Origin: Catenulispora sp. GP43
GTDB lineage: Bacteria > Actinomycetota > Actinomycetes > Streptomycetales > Catenulisporaceae
Length of the DNA: 64,000 nt
Assembly (NCBI RefSeq): GCF_041260665.1
Contig: NZ_JBGCCT010000024.1
Location: 1-64,000 of the forward strand
Reading direction: 5' to 3'
A model generated the notes under the pieces. That model saw only the letters and a program-made list of their open reading frames with translations. It was not told the DNA's origin and did not search any database. The position numbers and the translations under genes are program-made. Positions 1 to 8,149 of this stretch are shown here, piece by piece; the first letter of the stretch is position 1, and the number at the start of each line of letters is the position of its first letter.

Positions 1-76
1 TCTCGCTGACCAGCGACCCGCCCCACAGCAGCCGGAAGTCACGCTGACGCCACAGGGAGACGGGCCTGCTCGACAT
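1..76 (-). CDS. MFS transporter, N-terminal fragment cut by window edge
   Basis: Reading the minus strand from the ATG at 76 gives 25 codons beginning MSSRPVSLWRQRDFRLLWGG and then running off the window. The phrase LWRxRDFRLLWxG followed by SLVSE is the typical start of actinobacterial major facilitator superfamily transporters, just before their first membrane helix. Only 17 bases lie between this start and the G/C homopolymer at 94, and no ribosome binding site is visible in them. This agrees with the suspicion that the real upstream sequence is missing at that join. Family call rests on a short stretch, so it is moderate. Confidence 0.55.
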   Translation of the reverse strand, partial: MSSRPVSLWRQRDFRLLWGGSLVSE

Positions 77-93
77 CAGAGCGGCCCATCGGC

Positions 94-149
<56 letters not shown>

Positions 150-223
150 CCGTCGCCGGGTGGGTGCTTGCTGTTCAGTTCAGTCCGCTCGCTCGCTCCA
201 TCCGGCGGGTGGGGCCGGGAGTC

Positions 224-574
224 CTACAGGCCGTTGGTCAGGCCGCCGACCAGGCCGCCGACGACCGGCAGCTGGCCCACGACCGGCAGGCCGCTGCCGG
301 CCTGGGTGACGTTGCCGAGCACGCCGCCGACCTGCTGCTGCAGCTCCATCAGGGTGCCGCGCACGGTGTCCAGCGTCTGCTGGGCGGACGGCCAGACCTG
401 GCTGCTGAACAGCGACGCCGCCGGGCCCTCCCAGACCGCGGGGTCGGTCAGCGCCAGGCCGTGGGACGTGATCTGCGAGAGCACGTCGCCCAGCGGGCCC
501 TGGATGAGGCTCATCAGCTGGTTGATGTGCAGGTGGGCCTCGGCAGTGACCTTGACAGTGCCGCCATCAGTCAT
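224..574 (-). CDS. WXG100/ESAT-6-like type VII secretion protein
   Basis: A 116-residue protein with the helical hairpin layout of WXG100 proteins. The first helix (HINQLMSLIQGPLGDVL) is followed by VWEGPAASLF, where W-E-G is the WXG turn, then a second helix (WPSAQQTLDTVRGTLMELQQQV). The tail is glycine and valine rich (LPVVGQLPVVGGLVGG), longer than in minimal WXG100 proteins. A GGAG box lies seven bases before the ATG. It lies 97 bases downstream of the FtsK/FHA ATPase gene on the same strand, so it is a likely substrate or partner of that machine. No second WXG100 gene is seen next to it, though the left flank is interrupted by the G/C tract. Confidence 0.8.
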   Translation of the reverse strand: MTDGGTVKVTAEAHLHINQLMSLIQGPLGDVLSQITSHGLALTDPAVWEGPAASLFSSQVWPSAQQTLDTVRGTLMELQQQVGGVLGNVTQAGSGLPVVGQLPVVGGLVGGLTNGL

Positions 575-671
575 CTTGGTGCTCCATATTCTTTGTCCGC
601 GGCTCCGCAGGACGGGTCCGCCGGTTGGCTATCGGTACGCCTTGGAATCCCTCGGCGGTACGACCAGAACG

Positions 672-3600
672 CTACGGACGTCCGCTCGTCCGGTCGTCTA
701 ACGAGCGGTGTAATTCCGCGCTACCACGGTCGTTATAGAAGTCGCCGGGAGTGGCCAGCACGAGTTGCACTCCCTCGATCGTGCCGTCGCAGATGAGGTA
801 GCCCCGGCCGGGAAGCGGCGCCATCCGGTGCTGGCGCGGCAGCGGGGTGCCCAGCAGGTCGTGGTCGTGGTCGTGGTCCGGGACCAGCAGGACTCCGCAG
901 CGCGCCTCGCGGATCCGCTGCGTCCACTGGCCGAACTGCCTGCGGACGCCGTCGTTGCGGCCGGCGACGATGGCGTGCCGGCCGGGCTTGGCGATGAACC
1001 GGTCGAGTACTCCCAGGGTGTCAGTGACGGTGTCGGCGTCGTCAACCAGAAGGAGAGCCCGGTCGCCGGCGGACTCCAGGGCGCGTTCGAGTTCTGAGTA
1101 CTCGGTGCACCCGATGACCGTCGGCGGCAGGTCGCGCAGCGGCGAGCGCCGGGGCGCGAAGGCCACCAGCGCCGGCGGTTCGGCACCGGTGAGGACCATG
1201 TGCGCGATCGCGACCAGCGCGCTGCTGCGGCCGGAGCGCGGGGGTCCGGCGATCAGGGCGTGTTCGTGTTCGTGCAGCCTGAGCACGGCCGCGGCCAGGG
1301 TGCTGTCGGTGAAGCCGACGGGAATGGACCAGGGCTCGCCGCCGGTGGCCGCGGCCACTCCCGCGCGGCGCATCCGGTCGATCGGGATGACCTCCGGCAG
1401 CATCCGCACCTTGTTGGCGGTGCGCGGCGCCCCGGTCCAGCGCTGCGCGACCGCGCCGACGGCGGCCGCGAGGTCGGCGCCGGGGTAGCCGATCTGCACG
1501 ACCTGGCGTGTGGCCACGACCACCGCGCGGCCCGGCACGGCGGCGGGCACCGCGCGCCGGGGGATGTCGAAGTTCCCGTAGTCGGCGGCGTCGGCCAGGC
1601 GCAGCACCAGTTTCTGCCTGCTCAGCGCGCCCCAGGCGCCGGGGATCGCGCCGAGCCGGTCGCCGGTGGCGGCGATGTACAGCCCGACCGCCGGGCCGTC
1701 GGCGAAGACCCGCTCCAGGTCGTCCAGCACGCTCATGCCGCCGTAGTCCTTCTCCAGCTCCGAGCGCAGCGACCCGACGTTGTCGATGAGGGCGATCACG
1801 CGCGGCGGGGCGGGGGTGTCGGGGTCCTGCGCGGAGCCGCCGGCCTTGCGGGTGTTCAGTTCGGCTCGCAGCATCCTGATCAGGCGGACCTGGCGGGGCC
1901 GGTCGCCGGGGCCGATGTAGGCACCGGTGTGCGGCAGGCCCTGCAGCGGCGCGAGGGCGCCGGAGCCGAGGTCCAGGACGTACAGGTGCAGGCGGTCGGG
2001 GGCCTCGGTGGAGGCGGCGGACAGCGCGAGCGCCGACAGCGCAGTGGAGGTGCCGGAGTTGACGCCGCCGTATATCAGGATATTGCCGACGCCCGGGTCC
2101 CAGCCGACGGTGTACTGCGCCTGCCGGTCCGGGTCGTCCAGCAGCGCGTAGGCCGCCAGGCCCGGGGTGTCGGTCTGCAGACCCTTCACCGCCGGTCCCA
2201 GTTCGTGCAGCGGGATCGCGGTGGGCAGCGGGTCCGGCCAGGGCCGCCGGGGCTGGGCGAACCCGGCGGAGTAGCTGGCGTGCTGCGCGGCCTCGACCAG
2301 CCGGGCCAGGTCGGTGGGCTGGCCGGCGGCGGCCTGCTGCGGCGCGGCGACGGCTCCGGCCCGCTCCCCCGACGTCAACCTGAAGGGTAGGAGGGACAGC
2401 CGGCCTGCGGCGTTGTCCACCGGGGTGACGCCGGTCGACAGCGCGGTCTGGACCGGGAGCACCTCGCCGGCGCTGACGCGGTAGAACCCGCGGCCCCACT
2501 GGCGGCTGCCGATGCTCGCGGCCGCGGGCGAGTCGATGACGTCGGCGGAGTCCGCGACGCTCTCCAGCCGCAGCGCCAGCCGGAGTTTGACGTTGTTCTT
2601 GATGGCGTCGTTGACCGAGCCGGAGGGCCGCTGGGTCGCCATCACCAGGTGCATGCCCAGGCTGCGGCCCCGCTGGGCGATGCTGACCAGCGCGTCGACG
2701 AACTCCGGCAGGGCTTTGACCAGCGTGGCGAACTCGTCGATGACCACCACCAGGCGGGGCATCGGTTCCAGGTCGGGGCGCTGGGCGTCGCGCAGCCGCT
2801 GGTAGTCGCGGACGTGGCTCAGGCCCACGCCGCGCAGCGCGTGTTCGCGGTGCCGCAGTTCGGCTTCCAGGCAGCGCAGGGCGCGCTCGCCGAGCTGCTC
2901 GTCCAGGTCGGTGACCAGACCGACGACGTGCGGCAGGCGCGCGCACTCGTCCAGGGCGCCGCCGCCCTTGTAGTCGACCAGGGCGAAGGTGAGGTGCTCG
3001 GGGTCGGCGCCGACGGCCAGGGCGGCTATCAGGGTCCGCAGGAGCTCGCTCTTGCCGGAACCGGTGGTGCCGGCGAACAGGGCGTGCGGGCCGTCGTCGT
3101 CCAGGTCGATCTCGAACTCGCCGTGGTCGGTGACGCCGAGCACGGCACGGGCCCGCAGCGTGCCGACCGCGATGCGCCAGCGGTCGGCCATGGCGGCGTC
3201 CAGGGCACCATTCGGCCCGCTGGCCAGGTGCAGCAGCGGCAGCAGGTTGACCCGGTCGGGCAGTCCGGCGCCGGCGGCCCTGACCTCGGGGTCCTCGAAC
3301 CGGGCCAGGGCCCGGGCCACGGCGCGGGCCCGGTGCCGGGTCATGCCGGACACCAGGACGTCGTCGACGCGCTGGCCGGAGGCAACCCGGTGCAGCCGGC
3401 CGAAGCCGTCGGCCGACACCGACAGGACCTCGGTGCACACCGCGGGCAGCCGCCGGGTGAGCACGATCCCGGCGACCGGCCCGGACTGGCCGCCGAGCAG
3501 GTCGCGCAGCGCGCAGGGGCGGCCTTCCAGCAGGGTCGCGCCGTCGACGACGAGCAGCAGGGCCGGCATGCCGGTGACGGCGGGGTCGCCGGGGCGTCCG

Positions 3601-5069
3601 CCGGCATAGCCGCCGGGTCCGGCGTTGGCCTCGGCGAGCTCGGCCAGCAGGCTGCGGGCCAGGGTCTCGCAGTGTTCGGCGCCGACGGCGACGTAGCGCG
3701 AGGCGCCCGAGCGCGGGTCCGCGCCGTGCGGCAGCCACTTGGTCCAGTCCCAGTCGGCGATGCGGTCGTCGTCGGCGAAGACCGCCACCGCGACGTCGGC
3801 CGGCCCGCTCTCGGCGACGGCCTGGCACAGCAGCGAGCGCGCGGCCGCCAGCGCCGCGCCGCGGTCGCCCTCCAGGCCGAGCACTCCGCCGTCGGCGAGG
3901 TTCACCGTGACCGGGACCTGGCTGAGCCAGGAGGCGTCGGCGACGGCGTCGGTGATCGCCGGATCAGGATCCTGATCCGCGCTGCCGGAACGCCTGCCGT
4001 AGTCCACCGGCGGGGTCCAGCTCTGGTCGGCCAGGCCGGCCGACAGGCGCAGGAAGTCCGCCGCGCCGTTGCGCCGCTCCCACAGCCGCAGGCCCGGGAC
4101 CGAGGCCCGGTAAAGGACTTCGGCCGGGTCGGGGTACTCCTCGCGCAGCCGGTCTTCCTCGTCCTCGCGGCGTTCCTGGAGCTCGTCGTGGACCTCGGCC
4201 AGCCGGGCGGCGTAGTCGCGCCGGCCCCGGCGGAACCCGACGCGGCCGCGGGTCCGGTCCTCCAGCATGGTGCCGATCATCATGACCGGGCTGAACAGCG
4301 CGAACAGCGCGAAGGCGGGGTTCTTCAGGATCGTGACCATGACGGCGGCCAGGATGATCGGCGCGACGATGGAGGTGATCCGCAGCGGCTGCGAGCCGGA
4401 GCGCTTGGGCGGCTGCGGCAGCTTCACCGGCCCGGCCTCGGCCGAGGCGGCCAGGCGCGGGGCTCGGTTGAACGGCAGGGTGCCGCCGGAGCCGGCCTCG
4501 TAAGCCGGGTTGACGTACTGCACCGGGCCGAGGTCGGCCACCGGCAGCACCCGGAAGGGGACACGGCCGGCCGCCGAGACGATGTCCTGGGGCCCGACCC
4601 GCGCGGGGCCGGTGAGCCGCTGCCCGTTCAGGTCGGTGCCGTTGCGCGAGTCGAGGTCGCGGACCCGCACCAGACCGTCCCGGGTGACGTCGATCTCGCA
4701 GTGCAGCCGCGACAGGTCCGGGCTGTCGACGCGGATGTCGGCCTGATCACCGCGGCCGAGCTTGTACCGGCCGGGCATCAGCGGCACCGACAGCCCGGCG
4801 TCCAGCCCGCCGACGACCCGCAGCACGAAGCCCCGGTCGGACATCGTCCCGGTGTCGGCCTCGGGGGCCACCGTGAGCGAGACCTCCGCGCCCATGACGA
4901 GCCCGGATCCGCTCAACGGCGTGGCCGGCGGCGTCAGCCGGCCGTCGATCATCACCGCGCCGCCGTATCCGCCCAGGGCGGTGGCCAGGTCCCCGGCCAC
5001 CGCGTCCGGGCGGCCGAGCCGCAGCTCCATGTCGCGTTCGACCTCAGCGTCCCGATGGACGAACCTCAT
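672..5069 (-). CDS. Type VII secretion ATPase, EssC/EccC-like FHA-FtsK protein
   Basis: A 1465-residue membrane ATPase that would power export of WXG100 proteins. Residues 1-95 look like a small ubiquitin/FHA-like domain. An FHA domain follows (YKLGRGDQADI to SRNGTDLNG, about 100-170). Two membrane helices lie near 232-268. Then come three FtsK/SpoIIIE modules. The first has a full Walker A (GTTGSGKSE, Lys about 673) and Walker B (VVVIDEF). The second (GGVNSGTST, about 1005) and third (GPPRSGRSS, about 1280) lack the canonical Lys, as expected for the regulatory C-terminal modules of this family. N-terminal FHA plus three ATPases is the EssC/YukB architecture rather than split mycobacterial EccCa/EccCb. 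No EccB, EccD or mycosin gene is seen in the window. Confidence 0.9.
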   Translation of the reverse strand: MRFVHRDAEVERDMELRLGRPDAVAGDLATALGGYGGAVMIDGRLTPPATPLSGSGLVMGAEVSLTVAPEADTGTMSDRGFVLRVVGGLDAGLSVPLMPGRYKLGRGDQADIRVDSPDLSRLHCEIDVTRDGLVRVRDLDSRNGTDLNGQRLTGPARVGPQDIVSAAGRVPFRVLPVADLGPVQYVNPAYEAGSGGTLPFNRAPRLAASAEAGPVKLPQPPKRSGSQPLRITSIVAPIILAAVMVTILKNPAFALFALFSPVMMIGTMLEDRTRGRVGFRRGRRDYAARLAEVHDELQERREDEEDRLREEYPDPAEVLYRASVPGLRLWERRNGAADFLRLSAGLADQSWTPPVDYGRRSGSADQDPDPAITDAVADASWLSQVPVTVNLADGGVLGLEGDRGAALAAARSLLCQAVAESGPADVAVAVFADDDRIADWDWTKWLPHGADPRSGASRYVAVGAEHCETLARSLLAELAEANAGPGGYAGGRPGDPAVTGMPALLLVVDGATLLEGRPCALRDLLGGQSGPVAGIVLTRRLPAVCTEVLSVSADGFGRLHRVASGQRVDDVLVSGMTRHRARAVARALARFEDPEVRAAGAGLPDRVNLLPLLHLASGPNGALDAAMADRWRIAVGTLRARAVLGVTDHGEFEIDLDDDGPHALFAGTTGSGKSELLRTLIAALAVGADPEHLTFALVDYKGGGALDECARLPHVVGLVTDLDEQLGERALRCLEAELRHREHALRGVGLSHVRDYQRLRDAQRPDLEPMPRLVVVIDEFATLVKALPEFVDALVSIAQRGRSLGMHLVMATQRPSGSVNDAIKNNVKLRLALRLESVADSADVIDSPAAASIGSRQWGRGFYRVSAGEVLPVQTALSTGVTPVDNAAGRLSLLPFRLTSGERAGAVAAPQQAAAGQPTDLARLVEAAQHASYSAGFAQPRRPWPDPLPTAIPLHELGPAVKGLQTDTPGLAAYALLDDPDRQAQYTVGWDPGVGNILIYGGVNSGTSTALSALALSAASTEAPDRLHLYVLDLGSGALAPLQGLPHTGAYIGPGDRPRQVRLIRMLRAELNTRKAGGSAQDPDTPAPPRVIALIDNVGSLRSELEKDYGGMSVLDDLERVFADGPAVGLYIAATGDRLGAIPGAWGALSRQKLVLRLADAADYGNFDIPRRAVPAAVPGRAVVVATRQVVQIGYPGADLAAAVGAVAQRWTGAPRTANKVRMLPEVIPIDRMRRAGVAAATGGEPWSIPVGFTDSTLAAAVLRLHEHEHALIAGPPRSGRSSALVAIAHMVLTGAEPPALVAFAPRRSPLRDLPPTVIGCTEYSELERALESAGDRALLLVDDADTVTDTLGVLDRFIAKPGRHAIVAGRNDGVRRQFGQWTQRIREARCGVLLVPDHDHDHDLLGTPLPRQHRMAPLPGRGYLICDGTIEGVQLVLATPGDFYNDRGSAELHRSLDDRTSGRP

Positions 5070-5125
5070 CGCCTGCCACCCAGTTTTGTTCTCAACCGCT
5101 TACAACGCACGACGCTCAGCAACCA

Positions 5126-5141
5126 TGCTCAGGGCTGAGCA
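5126..5141. promoter_or_regulatory. Palindrome in eccC/kinase divergent intergenic region
   Basis: TGCTCAG-gg-CTGAGCA is a perfect 7+2+7 palindrome about 57 bases upstream of the FHA-FtsK start and 180 bases upstream of the kinase start, in the 253-base divergent spacer. It could be an operator for the secretion ATPase gene. No regulator is assigned. The rest of the spacer shows nothing else recognisable apart from the -10 box of the kinase. Confidence 0.4.
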
Positions 5142-5310
5142 ACCGCGCGAAAGTCTAGGGTTCCAGGACCGGTCGGTCCGCCGCGTTACCCACAGGTTGA
5201 CAATCAAGATCCGCTCTATAACCAGGACGGCAGTGACGCATACCGCACAGGTTTACCCTCGTTCGGCTGAACCACGGCTCCAACTGAGGACAAAGCCCGG
5301 ATGTGCTCCC

Positions 5311-5322
5311 TAGTTTGGCTGG
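5311..5322 (+). promoter_or_regulatory. -10 box of a probable leaderless kinase promoter
   Basis: TAGTTT (5311-5316) is followed by six bases and then the ATG at 5323, with no Shine-Dalgarno sequence between. This is the spacing expected for a transcript beginning at or next to the start codon, common in actinobacteria, and it decides the start of the kinase gene. Confidence 0.5.
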
Positions 5323-6657
5323 ATGCTCCGCATGCACGACGCCGCCAAACCCCTGGCGTCGATACCCCCGCTCGTCCTGGATATCGCCCTCGCCGCGGCC
5401 GTCACTTGGCTCGCCGTGGCCGCCTCGGTCCGCCCCCACGCCTTACACGGCAGCCGCCACATCGACGCCGTCGCGATCACACTGATCATCGCGATGGGCG
5501 CGGCCCTGACCCTGCGGCGCAGGTTCCCGTTAGCGGTCCTGGGCATCAGCGCGGCGCTGATGGCGGGGTTCGAGGCCCACGGCTACCGCATGGGACTGGC
5601 CCAGGCCGGACTCCTCCTGGCGATGTTCACGGTGGGCGAGCGGCGCGGACGGCCCTGGGCGCTCCTGGCGGCCGGCATCACCTACGCAGAGCTCTTGTAC
5701 GACCACTTCCACGACTGGTCCGGCTCCGACACCTGGTTCTACCTCGGCACCGCACTGTGGGTGGCGGCAGTCGCCATCATCGCCGACGGCGCGCGGCGAC
5801 TGGACGAAAGCCGCGCGCTGCTGGCCGCGTACAAGGAACAAGTGCAGCGCAAGCACCGCGACCGCGAACAGCGGGCAGTGCTGCTGGAGCGCATCCGCAT
5901 CGCCCGCGAACTGCACGACGTGACGGCACACCACCTGTCGGTCATCGCGGTCCAGGCCGGCGTGGCCCGCTTCGTCATCGACAAGGAACCGGAGACCGCC
6001 GACCAGGCCCTCCGCGCCATCTCGGAAGTCGGCAGCGAAGGCCTGGCCGAACTCCGCCGCCTGATCAGCCTCCTGCGCCCCGACGACGACGAAGGCGCCC
6101 GCACCCACACCTCCGACCCCCCGGCCCCCGGCGTGGCCCAACTCCCGGTCCTCATCGAGCGCGTCGGCCTGTCCGGCACCCCCTCCCGCTACACGGTCGC
6201 CGGCCGCAAGCGCCCACTGCCGGCCGGCATCGAGCTGTGCGTCTACCGCGTGGTGCAGGAGTCACTGACGAACGTGCTGAAACACGCACCGGGCTCCTCG
6301 GTCGAGGTCCGCCTGGAGTACGAAACGGACAGCGTCAGAGTCACCATCACCGACACCGGCACCCACCCGGTCCCGGCCCGCAAGATGGGCATCCCGGCAG
6401 CGGCCATAACGCAGGCGGCCCGCCACAGCGGCAGCGGCGTCGGCCTCACCGGCATGCGCGAGCGCGCGGCGTTGTACGGCGGCGAGCTGTCAGCGGGACG
6501 GAGGGCGGACGGCGGGTTCGAGGTCGCGCTGACGCTGCCGATCGCGGTGGAGTTGGTGGAGTTGGACGAAGGCCAGGCGATCGGAGCGGCCGAGGCGGCC
6601 GGCGGCGCCGCTGCGGTTCCGGTCGGTGCGGAGGCGGCGGCTACGGTGGGGGCTTGA
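5323..6657 (+). CDS. NarL-type sensor histidine kinase
   Basis: A 444-residue two-component sensor. Residues 1-160 hold four to five membrane helices with little extracellular loop. A short coiled segment follows, then a HisKA_3 dimerisation box (RIARELHDVTAHHLS, phosphoacceptor His198). The HATPase_c domain has an N-box (ESLTNVLKHA, Asn317) and a G-box (GSGVGLTGMRERA). The last 40 residues are low-complexity Glu/Ala/Gly. Such kinases usually sit beside a LuxR-type response regulator. Here the neighbours are the secretion ATPase and the rhamnose operon, so it is an orphan in this window. Start chosen at the ATG next to the -10 box. Confidence 0.88.
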   Translation: MLRMHDAAKPLASIPPLVLDIALAAAVTWLAVAASVRPHALHGSRHIDAVAITLIIAMGAALTLRRRFPLAVLGISAALMAGFEAHGYRMGLAQAGLLLAMFTVGERRGRPWALLAAGITYAELLYDHFHDWSGSDTWFYLGTALWVAAVAIIADGARRLDESRALLAAYKEQVQRKHRDREQRAVLLERIRIARELHDVTAHHLSVIAVQAGVARFVIDKEPETADQALRAISEVGSEGLAELRRLISLLRPDDDEGARTHTSDPPAPGVAQLPVLIERVGLSGTPSRYTVAGRKRPLPAGIELCVYRVVQESLTNVLKHAPGSSVEVRLEYETDSVRVTITDTGTHPVPARKMGIPAAAITQAARHSGSGVGLTGMRERAALYGGELSAGRRADGGFEVALTLPIAVELVELDEGQAIGAAEAAGGAAAVPVGAEAAATVGA

Positions 6658-6694
6658 GCAGGCCACTACCTGCTACGGCAACAGTCGCCCCGCC

Positions 6695-8149
6695 TCACCC
6701 CGCCTCAAAGCCCACCCGCGCAGCCGCCGTGTCCCAAGCGCCCCGATCCCCCGCCGGCTCGTACCGCACCAAGGGCTGCGTCGCGGCCAGTAGCGCGCGC
6801 ATCTCCCCGCGGTCCCCTACGACGCCGAGCGCCCGCGCCTGCACCAGCACGTTCCCCAACGCCGCGGCCTCGGCCGGGCCGGCGACCACGGGGAGGCCGC
6901 AGGCGTCGGCGGTCAGTTGGCAGAGCAGCGTGTTGTGGACTCCGCCGCCGACCATGTGCACTACGTCGACGGGGTGGTCCGCGAGGCGTTGAGCGTCCTC
7001 GATCGCGCGGCGGTGCGCCAGCGCCAGGGAGTCGAGGATGCAGCGCGTGATCTGCGGCGGGGTGTCCGGCACCGGTTGCCCGGTGGTGCGGCACGCCTCG
7101 CGGAGGCGATCGGGCATGTGGTCCGGGGCGAGGAATCCGGGGTCGGCCGCGTCGATCACCGAGCGCAGGGCCGGCAGATCGGCGGCGGCTGCCAGCAACG
7201 CCGGCAGATCGACGCCCCACTCCCGCACGCATTCCTGCAACAGCCACAGCCCTGTGATGTTGCGCAGGTAGCGGACCGTGCCGTCGATGCCCGCCTCGTT
7301 CGTGAAGTTCGCGGCGCGGCCGGCCTCGGTCCGCACCGGCCGGTCGAGCTCCAGGCCGGCCAGCGACCATGTTCCGGTGCTGATGTACGCGAACCGCTCC
7401 CCCTTCGCCGCCGGGACCGCGACCACCGCCGATGCCGTGTCGTGCGAAGCCACCGCCGTCACCGGGACCGGCCCGCGCAGACCGGTCGCCGCCAGCACCG
7501 CCGGCAGCAGGTCGCCGATCCGCGAGCCGGGCTGCCGCAGCGGCGGGAACAGACCGACGTCCACGCCGAGCCGGCCGGCCAGATCGGCGGCCCAGGTCCG
7601 GCTCGACGCGTCGAGGAGTTGCGTGGTGGAGGCGTTGGTGAGCTCCGTGCCGGCGACCCCGGTCAGCCAGTAGCCCATCAGGTCCGGGATCAGCATCGCC
7701 TGCCGAGCGGACGCCAGCGCGGCGGATCCGCGCGCCGCGATGAGCTGATACAGCGTGTTGAACGGGGCGTGCTGAAGGCCGGTGACCGCATACAGCGCCT
7801 CGGCCGACACCGTTCTCCACACCTGCTCGGCGACACCGTCCGTCCGCCCGTCGCGATAGTGCACAGGGTTTCCGAGCAGGGCGCCGTCGGCGTCCAGCAG
7901 ACCGTAGTCCACTGCCCAGCTGTCGATCCCGACCGAATCGACCTGGCCGGCGCCGCGCAGACCGTCGACAATGCCCTGATACAACGCCAGCACGTCCCAG
8001 TAAAGCGTCCCGCCGACGCGCACCGGCCGGTTCTCGAACCGGTGCGCCTCACGCATCTCCAGCAGATCCGCACCGACCCGCGCCGCCATCACCCGGCCGC
8101 TGGACGCGCCCAGATCGACCGCCGCGACGGTGCTCGGGCCCGCGCTCAT
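6695..8149 (-). CDS. rhaB: Rhamnulokinase
   Basis: A 484-residue FGGY-family sugar kinase that phosphorylates L-rhamnulose at C1 using ATP in the cytoplasm. The N-terminus has the ATPase-fold signature AVDLGASSGRVM. IDSWAVDYGLLD, HYRDGRT, SHDTASAVVAVP and ISTGTWSLAG are FGGY rhamnulokinase motifs, and VHMVGGGVHNTLLCQLTAD is the C-terminal adenosine-binding region. Its start overlaps the end of the aldolase gene by four bases (ATGA), so it is translated as the last gene of rhaI-rhaD-rhaB. Length is normal for the family. Confidence 0.93.
   Translation of the reverse strand: MSAGPSTVAAVDLGASSGRVMAARVGADLLEMREAHRFENRPVRVGGTLYWDVLALYQGIVDGLRGAGQVDSVGIDSWAVDYGLLDADGALLGNPVHYRDGRTDGVAEQVWRTVSAEALYAVTGLQHAPFNTLYQLIAARGSAALASARQAMLIPDLMGYWLTGVAGTELTNASTTQLLDASSRTWAADLAGRLGVDVGLFPPLRQPGSRIGDLLPAVLAATGLRGPVPVTAVASHDTASAVVAVPAAKGERFAYISTGTWSLAGLELDRPVRTEAGRAANFTNEAGIDGTVRYLRNITGLWLLQECVREWGVDLPALLAAAADLPALRSVIDAADPGFLAPDHMPDRLREACRTTGQPVPDTPPQITRCILDSLALAHRRAIEDAQRLADHPVDVVHMVGGGVHNTLLCQLTADACGLPVVAGPAEAAALGNVLVQARALGVVGDRGEMRALLAATQPLVRYEPAGDRGAWDTAAARVGFEAG

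Noticed and set aside
2649-5138. 829-codon plus-strand frame inside the FHA-FtsK gene
   Set aside because: Composition is the GC-rich mirror of the real gene; no domain, no start signal, and the minus-strand product has full FHA and FtsK motifs.
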